Source: Sulfurospirillum_A sp029027265
GTDB taxonomy: Bacteria > Campylobacterota > Campylobacteria > Campylobacterales > Sulfurospirillaceae
NCBI GenBank assembly: GCA_029027265.1
Contig: CP093061.1
Location: 558,001 to 622,000 of the forward strand
Direction: 5' to 3'
Length of the DNA stretch: 64,000 bases
Shown: positions 55,815-64,000 of the stretch, in pieces
Position numbering within the stretch: position 1 is the stretch's first letter
Layout: each line of letters opens with the position of its first letter
Program-made: the position numbers and the translations under genes
Notes under the pieces: model-generated
Told to the model about the DNA's origin: nothing
Databases searched by the model: none
What the model saw: only the letters and a program-made list of their open reading frames with translations

Positions 55815-56933
55815 ATGAGAAAATTAGCTACATTAGCAACTACAGTTGCACTTTTAGTTTCCGTTGCGGTTGCTAAGGAGATTAAGATTGGGGCTGTTAT
55901 GCCTATGAGTGGTCCACTTGCGGCTTATGGTCAGGTTACTTATGAGGGAATTAAGTTTGCACAAAAAATTCAACCAACTCTAAAGAATGGTGATACTATT
56001 AAGCTTATCTTACTAGATAACAAAGGTGATAAAGTTGAAACGGCAACAGGAACTACTAGACTTATTAGTTCGGATAAAGTAGTAGCTATATTAGGTGCTT
56101 TAACAAGTACAAATACAGCTCAAGTTATTGCAATTGCTGATAAGAAAAAAATTCCTGTTATTGCTGCAGTGGCAACAAATGATAAACTTACCGCAAAACG
56201 TAAATTTGCAAATCGTGTTTGTTTTATGGACTCTTTTCAAGGTGAAGTTGTTGCAAACTATGCTTTGAAAGATTTAGGTCTTAAAACAGCAGTGGTTATA
56301 GTTGATCAAGCTCAAGTTTACTCTTTAGGTCTTGCAAAAGCTTTCCAAAAGGCTTTTAAAAAAGGTGGTGGAAAGATTGTTAAGAGAATAAAAATCACTT
56401 CAGGTGATAAAGACTTCAAAGCGGTAGTTTCACAAATTAAAAGAATCAACCCAGATTTTATGTTCTTACCACTATATCACCCAGAAGCTTCTATGATTGC
56501 TCGTCAATCAAAGCAGATTGGTCTTAGTAAACCAATGTTCTCAGGTGACGGTGTTGCTAATCAAACTTTTATCGATTTAGGTGGAAAAGCACTTGAAGGT
56601 TACATGTTTACAGATTTTTTTGACTATTCTGCTCCTCCAACACAAAAATCAAAAGATTTTATTGCTGCTTATTCTAAAGAGACCGGTAAAAAAGAGTTAA
56701 ATTCATTTACTGCTCTTGGTGCAGATACATACTTTTTACTAGTAGATGCAATGAACAGATGTAGTGATCCTAGTGATAGTATTTGTGTAAACAAAGAGAT
56801 AAAAGCTTCAAAAGGGTTTGAAGGAGTTTCAGGTATTATCAATATGGATAAATCAGGAAATGCAACTCGTTCTGCTGTAATCAAAGTAATTACGAATGGA
56901 AAAGCTGTATATAAAACAACAGTAAATCCATAA
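55815..56933 (+). CDS. livK: Branched-chain amino acid ABC transporter substrate-binding protein
   Basis: A 372-residue periplasmic binding protein of the Leu/Ile/Val type I fold, signal peptide about 1-20. Family sequence includes KIGAVMPMSGPLAAYGQ, LGALTSTNTAQVIAIADKK and DPDFMFLPLYHPEA-like stretches (INPDFMFLPLYHPEA). It may bind amino acids or, as in other members, urea or amides. It leads livKHMGF. Confidence 0.9.
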   Translation: MRKLATLATTVALLVSVAVAKEIKIGAVMPMSGPLAAYGQVTYEGIKFAQKIQPTLKNGDTIKLILLDNKGDKVETATGTTRLISSDKVVAILGALTSTNTAQVIAIADKKKIPVIAAVATNDKLTAKRKFANRVCFMDSFQGEVVANYALKDLGLKTAVVIVDQAQVYSLGLAKAFQKAFKKGGGKIVKRIKITSGDKDFKAVVSQIKRINPDFMFLPLYHPEASMIARQSKQIGLSKPMFSGDGVANQTFIDLGGKALEGYMFTDFFDYSAPPTQKSKDFIAAYSKETGKKELNSFTALGADTYFLLVDAMNRCSDPSDSICVNKEIKASKGFEGVSGIINMDKSGNATRSAVIKVITNGKAVYKTTVNP

Positions 56934-56947
56934 TATTTACCCCTCCA

Positions 56948-56973
56948 TTTCCTCTCTACATGTAGAGGGGAAA
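56948..56973 (+). terminator. Hairpin between livK and livH centred on TACATGTA
   Basis: TTTCCTCTCTACA and TGTAGAGGGGAAA pair at 12 of 13 positions with the palindrome at the centre; the palindromic core cannot form a loop without opening. A second TACATGTA follows at 56979. It probably lowers expression of the membrane genes relative to the binding protein. Confidence 0.5.
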
Positions 56974-57032
56974 TCTTATACATGTAAAAATTTAAGTTTT
57001 TATTTTTATACGATTATTAGGATGGATATTAA

Positions 57033-57929
57033 ATGGATTTTTTAGAATTTACGCAGCAGTTGGTCAACGGTTTTAGTCTTGGCAGCATGTATGCACTGAT
57101 TGCTATTGGTTATACGATGGTTTATGGAGTTTTGAGGCTCATCAACTTTGCACATGGTGATATCATGATGGTTGGAGCTTTCTTGGGTTATTTTGGCATG
57201 GCTGTTTTAGGTTTACCTTTTATAGCAGCTGTTCTTTTATCTATTGTAGGTTCTGCCCTATTGGGTATGCTTACAGATAAAGTAGCATATAAACCTTTAC
57301 GTGACGCCCCTAAAATTTCTCTTTTGATTACTGCTATTGGAATCAGTTTTTTTCTAGAAAATATTTTCAATGTATTATTTGGTGGAACTCCAAGACCTTT
57401 TCCAGTTCCTGAGTACATGGAATACATCATAAATGCAGGTGGAATTATATTTACAGTAGCTTCTTTAATGGTTCCAATTGTAACATTATTACTTTTAGCT
57501 ATGATTCTTTGGGTTCTGTATAAAACAAAATATGGAATGGCAATTCGTGCTTTAGCTTTTGATGTAAATACTGTGAATCTTATGGGAATAGATGCAAATA
57601 AAATAATAATGCTTGTTTTTGGTATGGGTTCAGGCCTTGCTGCTATTGGTGGAATATTTTGGGCAGTTAACTATCCAAGTGTTGAGCCTATGATGGGAGT
57701 TCTTATTGGACTTAAAGCCTTTGCTGCTGCTGTTGTTGGTGGTATTGGAAGCGTAGGTGGAGCAGTTATTGGTGGCTTTATAATAGGTTTTACAGAAGTT
57801 GTTGTAGTTGCATTTTTACCAGAGTATGGTGGGTATAAAGATGCATTTGCATTTGTCCTTCTGATTCTTGTCCTTCTTTTCAAACCAACTGGAATTCTTG
57901 GAATTAATTTCGATAAGAGCAGGTTTTAA
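57033..57929 (+). CDS. livH: Branched-chain amino acid ABC transporter permease LivH
   Basis: A 298-residue membrane protein with about eight helices. LivH signature: GSMYALIAIGYTMVYGVLRLINFAHGD broken by helix ends, and AFAAAVVGGIGSVGGAVIGGF near the ATPase contact. It starts 99 bases after livK and two bases before livM. Confidence 0.93.
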   Translation: MDFLEFTQQLVNGFSLGSMYALIAIGYTMVYGVLRLINFAHGDIMMVGAFLGYFGMAVLGLPFIAAVLLSIVGSALLGMLTDKVAYKPLRDAPKISLLITAIGISFFLENIFNVLFGGTPRPFPVPEYMEYIINAGGIIFTVASLMVPIVTLLLLAMILWVLYKTKYGMAIRALAFDVNTVNLMGIDANKIIMLVFGMGSGLAAIGGIFWAVNYPSVEPMMGVLIGLKAFAAAVVGGIGSVGGAVIGGFIIGFTEVVVVAFLPEYGGYKDAFAFVLLILVLLFKPTGILGINFDKSRF

Positions 57930-57931
57930 TA

Positions 57932-58963
57932 ATGAATTTAATTATAAGAAAAGACCAATGGATTAACCTAGCAATTATCGCTTCTGCATTATGGTTTATA
58001 TGGTTTGCAAGTACACATTTTGATGAGTACACAGTAAGAATTTTAAATAATATTGCTATTTTTACTATACTAGCTGTTAGTTATAACCTCATAAATGGTG
58101 TAACTGGACAGTTTTCACTAGAACCAAATGGTTTTGTGGCAATTGGTGCTTATGTAACGGCACTTTTACTTCTCGATGGCGATGCAAAAGAGTATCAATT
58201 TGACATAGAAGATCCTTATCCTTGGGTACTTGGACTTCAAGCAAACTTTGTTTGGGCTCTGTTTTTTGCAGGAACTTTTTCTGCTTTGCTTGCTTTGACT
58301 CTATCTTTTCCTGTGTTTCGTGTAAGAGGAGATTATCTTGCTATTGTTACACTTGGATTTGGTTTTATAATAAGAATTTTAGCTATAAATAATCCAGAAA
58401 TTACCAATGGTTCATTGGGACTTAATGACATACCTGAATTTTCCAATCTCTATTGGACGGGGGGTATTGCCATACTAGCTGTTATTGGTATTCTCAACGT
58501 CGTCAACTCCAAATACGGGCGTGCTATGAAAGCTGTTCGTGATGATGAAGACGCGGCTATCGCAATGGGAGTTAATACTTTTAAAATAAAAACTTTTGCA
58601 TTTTGTACAAGTGCATTTCTAGAAGGTGTTGGTGGTGGACTCCTTGCGGCACTTCTTACGAGTATATCTCCCGATTTGTTTACATTCTTCTTTACATTCC
58701 AGCTTCTCATTATCATAGTTCTTGGTGGTTTAGGCAGTACAACAGGTGCTATTATAGGTACTGTGTTGGTTATAGGTGGAGCTGAGTGGATGAGATTTTT
58801 AGATGAACCTATGAATTTTGGTCTTTTTGAAACTCCTGCAATGCCAGGCATGAGAATGGTTGTTTTCTCTATTATATTAATTTTTGTAATGCTTTTTGCT
58901 CGTGAGGGTATTATGGGTAAACGTGAACTGACAGACCTTTTTAAAAGAAAGGGTAAAAAATGA
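57932..58963 (+). CDS. livM: Branched-chain amino acid ABC transporter permease LivM
   Basis: A 343-residue permease. LivM marks are NLINGVTGQFSLEPNGFVAIGAY, RGDYLAIVTLGFGFI, RAMKAVRDDEDAAIAMGVN (coupling helix) and LGGLGSTTGAIIG. It overlaps livG by four bases. Confidence 0.94.
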   Translation: MNLIIRKDQWINLAIIASALWFIWFASTHFDEYTVRILNNIAIFTILAVSYNLINGVTGQFSLEPNGFVAIGAYVTALLLLDGDAKEYQFDIEDPYPWVLGLQANFVWALFFAGTFSALLALTLSFPVFRVRGDYLAIVTLGFGFIIRILAINNPEITNGSLGLNDIPEFSNLYWTGGIAILAVIGILNVVNSKYGRAMKAVRDDEDAAIAMGVNTFKIKTFAFCTSAFLEGVGGGLLAALLTSISPDLFTFFFTFQLLIIIVLGGLGSTTGAIIGTVLVIGGAEWMRFLDEPMNFGLFETPAMPGMRMVVFSIILIFVMLFAREGIMGKRELTDLFKRKGKK

Positions 58964-59727
58964 TACTTGAATTAAAAGGTGTAACTAAAAAGTTTGGTGG
59001 AGTTATAGCTATAAACGACACTACATTTACAGTAAACTCAAAAGAGATTTACGGTCTAATTGGACCAAATGGCGCTGGAAAAACTACTATGTTCAATATT
59101 ATAACAGGTAACTACGAAGCAACAGAAGGTAAAGTCCTTTTTAGAGGTGAAAAACTCAATGGTCTAAAACCTCACACAATTGTAAGAAAAGGGATTGCAA
59201 GAACTTTTCAAAATATTCGTCTGTTTAAAACAATGACAGTAATGGAAAATGTTCTTATAGGTTTTGACTTTCAAGCAAACTATACGTACTTGGAGTCTAT
59301 ATTTAGATTTCCTAGGTTTTTTGGTGAAGAAAAACGTATACGAAAACGTGCAATGGAAATTTTAGATTACTTTGGTATATCAGAGTTTGCAGATATTAAA
59401 GCAACTGATTTAAGTTATGGGCAACAAAGAAAAGTAGAAATAGCAAGAGCTTTAGCAACAAACCCTGCCATGTTACTTTTAGATGAGCCAGCAGCTGGTA
59501 TGAACCCAGCTGAGACAAAAGAGCTAGCAAAGCTTATACGAGGTGCAAGAGAAGATTTTGATTTGACTGTTTTACTTATAGAACACGATATGAAATTTGT
59601 AAATCAACTTTGTGATAAAGTTTTAGTTTTAGACTATGGGAAAACTATTTTTGAAGGCAAACCAGCTGATGCTATAAAAGATAAAGAAGTGGTTGCTGCG
59701 TATTTGGGAGATTTTAATCATGATTAG
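58960..59727 (+). CDS. livG: Branched-chain amino acid ABC transporter ATPase LivG
   Basis: A 255-residue ABC ATPase with Walker A GPNGAGKTT (about 34-42), the Liv-type insert RTFQNIRLFKTMTVMENVL, signature LSYGQQRKVEIARAL and Walker B LLLDEPAAGMNP. It overlaps livF by eight bases. Confidence 0.95.
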   Translation: MILELKGVTKKFGGVIAINDTTFTVNSKEIYGLIGPNGAGKTTMFNIITGNYEATEGKVLFRGEKLNGLKPHTIVRKGIARTFQNIRLFKTMTVMENVLIGFDFQANYTYLESIFRFPRFFGEEKRIRKRAMEILDYFGISEFADIKATDLSYGQQRKVEIARALATNPAMLLLDEPAAGMNPAETKELAKLIRGAREDFDLTVLLIEHDMKFVNQLCDKVLVLDYGKTIFEGKPADAIKDKEVVAAYLGDFNHD

Positions 59728-60415
59728 TGTTAAAGATTTACATGTATATTATGGTCTTATTGAGGCTGTAAAAGGTATAGATTTTAAAGTAGATGAAGGG
59801 CAAATAGTATCTTTAATAGGCTCAAATGGTGCAGGAAAAACTTCAACACTTGAAGCACTTTTAAATAATGTTAAAAAAACAGGTGAAGTAAGCTTTAGTG
59901 GGTATGATACGGTTAACCACAAAACACATTCACTAGTTCAACGTGGGCTTGCACTTGTTCCTGAAGGAAGAAGAGTGTTTATCAACCTTACTGTAGAAGA
60001 TAACCTTCGTATGGGTGCGTTTAATAATGATGAAAATTATGAGAGACTAAAAGCGGCTATGTACAAACTTTTCCCTCGCATAAAAGAGAAAAGACAACAG
60101 ATGGCAGGAACTCTTAGTGGTGGTGAACAACAGATGCTTGCAATTAGTAGAGCTCTTATGAGTGAGCCAAAACTTCTTATGCTTGATGAGCCAAGTCTGG
60201 GACTTGCACCAAAAATAGTTGGTGAAGTTTTTGAGACTATTACTAAACTAAAAGAAGAGGGAATTACAATTCTTCTGGTAGAACAGAATGCTTTTGCAGC
60301 TCTTCGTATCTCTGATTATGCGTATGTACTTGAAAATGGAAAAATAGCAATGGAAGGCATCGCAAAGGATATGATAGGCGATGACGAAATACGTAAAAAA
60401 TATTTAGGTGGTTAG
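59720..60415 (+). CDS. livF: Branched-chain amino acid ABC transporter ATPase LivF
   Basis: A 231-residue ABC ATPase with Walker A GSNGAGKTS, VPEGRRVFINLTVEDNL, signature LSGGEQQMLAISRAL and Walker B LMLDEPSLGLAP. The frame opens at 59693, but ATG at 59720, overlapping the livG stop, gives the normal family N terminus (ISVKDLHVYYG). Confidence 0.95.
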   Translation: MISVKDLHVYYGLIEAVKGIDFKVDEGQIVSLIGSNGAGKTSTLEALLNNVKKTGEVSFSGYDTVNHKTHSLVQRGLALVPEGRRVFINLTVEDNLRMGAFNNDENYERLKAAMYKLFPRIKEKRQQMAGTLSGGEQQMLAISRALMSEPKLLMLDEPSLGLAPKIVGEVFETITKLKEEGITILLVEQNAFAALRISDYAYVLENGKIAMEGIAKDMIGDDEIRKKYLGG

Positions 60416-60435
60416 AAAAATCTAACCCCTCCCTC

Positions 60436-60449
60436 TTGATTTAAATCAC
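60436..60449 (+). promoter_or_regulatory. FNR/CRP-like box upstream of ccsBA
   Basis: TTGATTTAAATCAC matches the FNR consensus TTGAT-N4-ATCAA at all but the last base. It lies 117 bases before the ccsBA ATG, just after livF. The same core TGATTTAAATCA precedes frdC at 25274, suggesting common control of fumarate respiration and cytochrome maturation. Confidence 0.5.
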
Positions 60450-60565
60450 AGCTTTTTATGACTATTTTAGTTAAACTTATTTTTTAATATTCTCTTAATA
60501 TTTAAAAAATATTTATAATAGTAAGATATTATGAGATATGAATTTTTCTATTACAAAGGGGTTTT

Positions 60566-63500
60566 ATGGAATCTTTTTTAAAAAGTATTCTTTCAATGAA
60601 AATGGCTGTTCTTTTTCTACTTATATTTGCAACTGCAAGTGGTGTTGCTACATTTATTGAGAATGATTTTGGCGTAGCTGGTAGTTGGTCTGTTGTATAT
60701 ACTACAATTTGGTTTGAAGCAATTCAAGTCATGTTAGGACTTATGATAATTAACAATATGTTCAAATATAAAGTTTTTCAAAAAAAGAAGCTTCCTGCAT
60801 TAATGTTTCACCTAGGTTTTGTAGTTATATTAATTGGTTCAGGAATTACCAGATACATTGGTTATGAAGGCACACTTCACATACGTGAAGGTAAAGTTGA
60901 AAACAGAGTTGTTTCATCAGACTCTTTTATAATAGCACGTGCTAAAAAAGACAATAAAGTATATAGTGTTAGTAAAAAGAAAGTAATTTCTGTAATAGGT
61001 TCAAATAGTTTTTCTATGAATTTAGATGTTGATGGCGAAGAAGCAAAAATAGAATATAAAGAGTTTGTTCCAAATGCCACAACAGAGGTAGTTGACTCAG
61101 CGGACGGAAAACCTATGATTTCTATGATGGTTAGTAATGCTGGTAGAACAGAAAATGTTGTATTGAAAAACAAAGATTTTTTAAGTGAAACACCCATTCA
61201 TTTTACTCTGAATTCAGATGCAAAATCAAGAAGCAAATTTAACGTAAATATTACAACAAAAGATGGAAAATTTTATTTTATTTCAGACCAAGATGTAAGT
61301 TGGTTTAAGATGCTAGAAAATACAAGAGGTGTATATGAAGCAAATAAAGAACACCCATTTGAAGGAAAACAACTCTTTACATTAGGTGAAACAAATTTTG
61401 CACCTAAGTATATTGGTTTAAAAGCTCAAGAGAAGATAATTACAAATTCTAGTCCTATGCAAAAAGGAGGTAGAAACCTTTCAGCTTTACTTGTTAATGT
61501 TACTTTCAAAGGTAAAACAAAAGAAGTAGCACTATACGGCATGGGAAAAGGGGCTAAAGGGTACACAAAATCTATAAACCTTGCAGGAACTGATTTTGAC
61601 TTAGAGTGGGGCTCACAAATATTTGAATTACCATTTTTAGTGAAACTAAATGATTTCCAACTTGATCGTTATCCAGGATCAAGCTCTCCAATGTCATATT
61701 CTAGTGAAATAGAAATTATTGATAAAACTAATGGAGTTAATTTACCATATAGAGTTTATATGAATCATGTTTTAGATTATGCTGGATTTAGATTTTTTCA
61801 AAGTTCGTACGATACTGATGAAATGGGTACAATTCTTGCGGTCAATAGTGACCCAGGAAAGTGGCCAACATATATAGGGTATATTTTGCTTACTCTTGGT
61901 TTGTTATTTAATGTATTAAACCCAAAAAGTCGTTTTAGAAAATTAGCAGGGATGATTCAAAAAGATATGGATAAAATAAAGTCAGTAGTAGTCGCATGTA
62001 TAATAGCGTTTGGTTTTCTTCAAGTCGGAGAGTTACAAGCAAATGAAAATGCTCTTAATTTTCTAAAAAAATATGATAAAACTCATGCCGATAAATTTGG
62101 TGAAATACTAGTTCAGAGTGCTGATGGTAGAATAAAACCTATAGATACAATTTCAACAGAAGTATTAAATAAAGTATATAGAAAATCAAGTTTTAGTGGA
62201 ATGAGTGCAAATCAAGTTATATTAAGCATGATGGCAAGTCCTGGAGAGTGGCAAGTTCAACCAATGATACATGTTTTTCATCCAGAGCTTAAGAAAGTAT
62301 TAGGAATTGATGAAAATCAGAAGAAGGCTACTTTTAATGATTTTTTTGAAAGAGAAGGAAAGCATGCTTATAAGCTTCAAAAGTATGCAGAGGAGGCAAA
62401 TAGAAAAAAACCAGCATTAAGAACACAGTTTGATAAAGATGTTATAAAAGTAGATGAGAGAGTCAATATCTGTTACTATGTGTATACGGGCGAAATTTTT
62501 AAAATGATTCCCAAAATTGGTGATCCGAATCATAAATGGTATAGCCCAAAATCTGCAATTTCTCTATTTAGTGATAGCGAAAGTAGTGATGTACGTTCAC
62601 TTTTAGCAGGCTATTTTGATGCAATAGCAAAAGGATTAGAGAGTGGAGATTGGAGTATTGCAGATAGCGCAGCTCAGAAAATAAAATCATATCAAGAACA
62701 GTATGCATCTGACATTATGCCAAGTCCAAGTCGTATAAGTGCAGAGATGTTTTTCAATAAAGCTGCAATGTTTCAAAAACTTACACCACTTTATCTTTTA
62801 AGTGGGTTTTTACTACTATTTGCAATATTTGCCAAGATGGTCAAACCATCAATATCACTTAAATTAATAACAAAAACAGTATTTGTTTTAGTTCTACTTG
62901 GTTTTACAGTACATACGTTTGGTTTAGGTTTAAGATGGTACATTGCTGGTCATGCACCATGGAGTAATGGTTATGAGTCTATGATATATATAGCATGGGC
63001 ACTTACTCTTGCCGGTTTATTCTTTTCAAGACAGTCTATAGTTTCACTTGCACTTACTTCCATACTTGCGGGCGTTACTCTATTTGTGGCACATCTAAGT
63101 TGGATGGATCCTCAAGTAACAACATTAGTACCAGTCTTGAACTCTTATTGGCTTAATATCCATGTTTCTGTAATTACAGCAAGTTATGGTTTCTTGGGTC
63201 TCTGTTCACTTTTAGGTTTCTTTACTTTGATACTATTTGTAATCAAAAAAACAAATCAAAAATCAAAACGAAATGATGAGATAGATAGAAATATAGTTGA
63301 AGCAACAAGAATAAACGAGATGTCAATGATTCTAGGACTCAGTCTACTTGCTGTAGGAAACTTTCTTGGTGGAGTCTGGGCAAATGAGTCATGGGGAAGA
63401 TACTGGGGTTGGGATCCAAAAGAGACGTGGGCATTAGTATCTATTCTTTTTTATGCAGCTATTATTCACTTTAGATTTATCAAAACTTTAAATAATCAGT

Positions 63501-63703
63501 TTGCATTTGCAGTAGCTTCAACTGTTGCTTTTGCTTCAATTATTATGACATATTTTGGAGTTAACTTTTACCTCTCTGGTATGCATTCATATGCTTCTGG
63601 TGACCCAGTTCCTATCCCTGTGTTTGTGTACTATACTGTAGCAGTTGTTTTTGCTGTTATTGCGCTAGCATGGAGAAATAGAAACTTATCTAAAACACTT
63701 TAG
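60566..63703 (+). CDS. ccsBA: Fused cytochrome c synthase (ResB-ResC, System II)
   Basis: A 1045-residue membrane protein. The N-terminal ResB half has helices at about 10-30, 45-65, 75-95 and 430-450 around a large periplasmic part. The C-terminal ResC/CcsA half has helices from about 735, conserved histidines (HAPWSNGYESM; VAHLSW; LNIHVSVI) and the heme-handling WWD motif WANESWGRYWGWDPKETWAL at about 940-958. It attaches heme to CxxCH proteins, such as the cytochrome at 55172. Confidence 0.95.
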   Translation: MESFLKSILSMKMAVLFLLIFATASGVATFIENDFGVAGSWSVVYTTIWFEAIQVMLGLMIINNMFKYKVFQKKKLPALMFHLGFVVILIGSGITRYIGYEGTLHIREGKVENRVVSSDSFIIARAKKDNKVYSVSKKKVISVIGSNSFSMNLDVDGEEAKIEYKEFVPNATTEVVDSADGKPMISMMVSNAGRTENVVLKNKDFLSETPIHFTLNSDAKSRSKFNVNITTKDGKFYFISDQDVSWFKMLENTRGVYEANKEHPFEGKQLFTLGETNFAPKYIGLKAQEKIITNSSPMQKGGRNLSALLVNVTFKGKTKEVALYGMGKGAKGYTKSINLAGTDFDLEWGSQIFELPFLVKLNDFQLDRYPGSSSPMSYSSEIEIIDKTNGVNLPYRVYMNHVLDYAGFRFFQSSYDTDEMGTILAVNSDPGKWPTYIGYILLTLGLLFNVLNPKSRFRKLAGMIQKDMDKIKSVVVACIIAFGFLQVGELQANENALNFLKKYDKTHADKFGEILVQSADGRIKPIDTISTEVLNKVYRKSSFSGMSANQVILSMMASPGEWQVQPMIHVFHPELKKVLGIDENQKKATFNDFFEREGKHAYKLQKYAEEANRKKPALRTQFDKDVIKVDERVNICYYVYTGEIFKMIPKIGDPNHKWYSPKSAISLFSDSESSDVRSLLAGYFDAIAKGLESGDWSIADSAAQKIKSYQEQYASDIMPSPSRISAEMFFNKAAMFQKLTPLYLLSGFLLLFAIFAKMVKPSISLKLITKTVFVLVLLGFTVHTFGLGLRWYIAGHAPWSNGYESMIYIAWALTLAGLFFSRQSIVSLALTSILAGVTLFVAHLSWMDPQVTTLVPVLNSYWLNIHVSVITASYGFLGLCSLLGFFTLILFVIKKTNQKSKRNDEIDRNIVEATRINEMSMILGLSLLAVGNFLGGVWANESWGRYWGWDPKETWALVSILFYAAIIHFRFIKTLNNQFAFAVASTVAFASIIMTYFGVNFYLSGMHSYASGDPVPIPVFVYYTVAVVFAVIALAWRNRNLSKTL

Positions 63704-63740
63704 TATAACAAAGGGGATTTTTAAAGTTCCCTTTGTTATA
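63704..63740 (+). terminator. Probable terminator after ccsBA
   Basis: TATAACAAAGGG and CCCTTTGTTATA pair perfectly over 12 bases around a 13-base loop directly after the stop codon. No U-tract follows, but the stem is strong and symmetric and may work on both strands. Confidence 0.65.
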
Positions 63741-63741
63741 A

Positions 63742-64000
63742 TAGACTTCTTGCATAATCCCTTGTAGCCTCAGAGGATTTAGAAGTAGTGAGATTGTGCA
63801 AAACCTTTTTTGAGTAATAGCCATAGCTATTGCGATAAAAAGTTTTGTGCAAGATTGCTACTTCTAAGTCCTCCCTGCGGGCAACTCATAGATAAGCCTG
63901 AGCTTCGTTAGTTCATCTCATCCGTAGCTACGGCTACGCAAGAGATAAACTGCCTCACTCAAACATATCTATGAGTTGCTGAGACTGCAAGGGGTTATGT
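63742..64000. repeat. Structured nested inverted repeat, copy B (cut by window end)
   Basis: It starts TAGACTTCTTG like copy A. Arm one (63773-63788 with 63860-63875) is nearly identical to copy A, including one base change that keeps a G-T pair. Arm two is longer: CAACTCATAGATA (63884-63896) pairs with TATCTATGAGTTG near 63966-63978 and encloses an extra hairpin, ATCTCATCCGTAGC/GCTACGCAAGAGAT. The outer stem, GCATAATCCCTTGTAG with CTGCAAGGGGTTATGT, differs wholly from copy A yet pairs. The right tip should lie just beyond 64000. No gene is present in these 297 bases. Confidence 0.8.

Noticed and set aside
1..64000. CRISPR array, tRNA or rRNA genes
   Set aside because: No evenly spaced direct repeats were found; the only CCA-ended cloverleaf-like RNA is the tmRNA, and no 16S/23S/5S stretches are present.

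Overview
The window is AT-rich (roughly one third G+C) and reads as a chromosome segment of a Campylobacterota bacterium, most like the Sulfurimonas group. This rests on gene content and order: a fused NuoCD, a FrdCAB fumarate reductase, a ResB-ResC fused cytochrome c synthase (CcsBA), a paired bacterial dynamin locus, a Csd6/Pgp2-type peptidoglycan peptidase, and the run ribA / hemB-argF-hypothetical-hemN-(Fe-S protein)-hemJ, which resembles the Campylobacter jejuni order. The organism looks respiratory, using fumarate and C4-dicarboxylates, with flexible low-oxygen energy metabolism.

Layout. 1-6660: two converging complex I gene sets, the end of one operon (nuoM-nuoN, +) and nuoABCDEF plus a Crp/Fnr regulator (-). 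6785-9011: cell-wall peptidase and alanine racemase. 9008-14844 (-): ribA, a FIST-PAS-GGDEF-EAL sensor, rsmG, two small genes and a degenerate GGDEF protein. 14903-20535 (+): heme and arginine synthesis. 20540-24330: a decayed accessory patch (SEC-C/pRiA4b-ORF3 gene, MntA/HepT toxin-antitoxin remnants, a broken membrane protein). 24339-29376: lgt and the frdCAB operon behind an FNR-like box and a structured repeat. 29394-33735: dynamin-like pair. 33739-37916: AI-2E permease, ruvB, panB, Hpt protein, trpA. 37900-41580 (-): Mla-type lipid transport (mlaA-mlaC-RND). 41867-46114: tripartite tricarboxylate transporter plus a beta-propeller protein. 46158-46543: tmRNA. 47195-52510: two-component system and DctPQM TRAP transporter. 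52739-55759: porin, IS remnant, cytochrome c. 55815-60415: livKHMGF. 60566-63703: ccsBA. The window ends inside a second copy of the structured repeat.

Several features are not explained by ordinary genes. First, four short ORFs of 27-39 codons sit between pairs of genes (nuoE/nuoF, argF/hypothetical, frdC/frdA, Hpt/trpA). Three begin at the upstream stop codon. All end at or near the downstream start, share an ARNF/ERNF core, and contain a hairpin just before the next gene's ribosome binding site. Second, a 195 bp and a more than 259 bp nested inverted repeat (25311-25505, 63742-64000) share their inner arms but have different outer stems that still pair. Third, the palindrome TACATGTA occurs at least 21 times, often encoding Leu-His-Val inside genes, and inverted or central copies form hairpins at gene ends, an arrangement like DNA uptake sequences.

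Single-base length changes in short A or T runs break several otherwise well conserved genes (trpA, panB, an RND gene, a dynamin). Whether these are real or sequence errors must be settled before calling them pseudogenes. No tRNA, rRNA or CRISPR array was seen.
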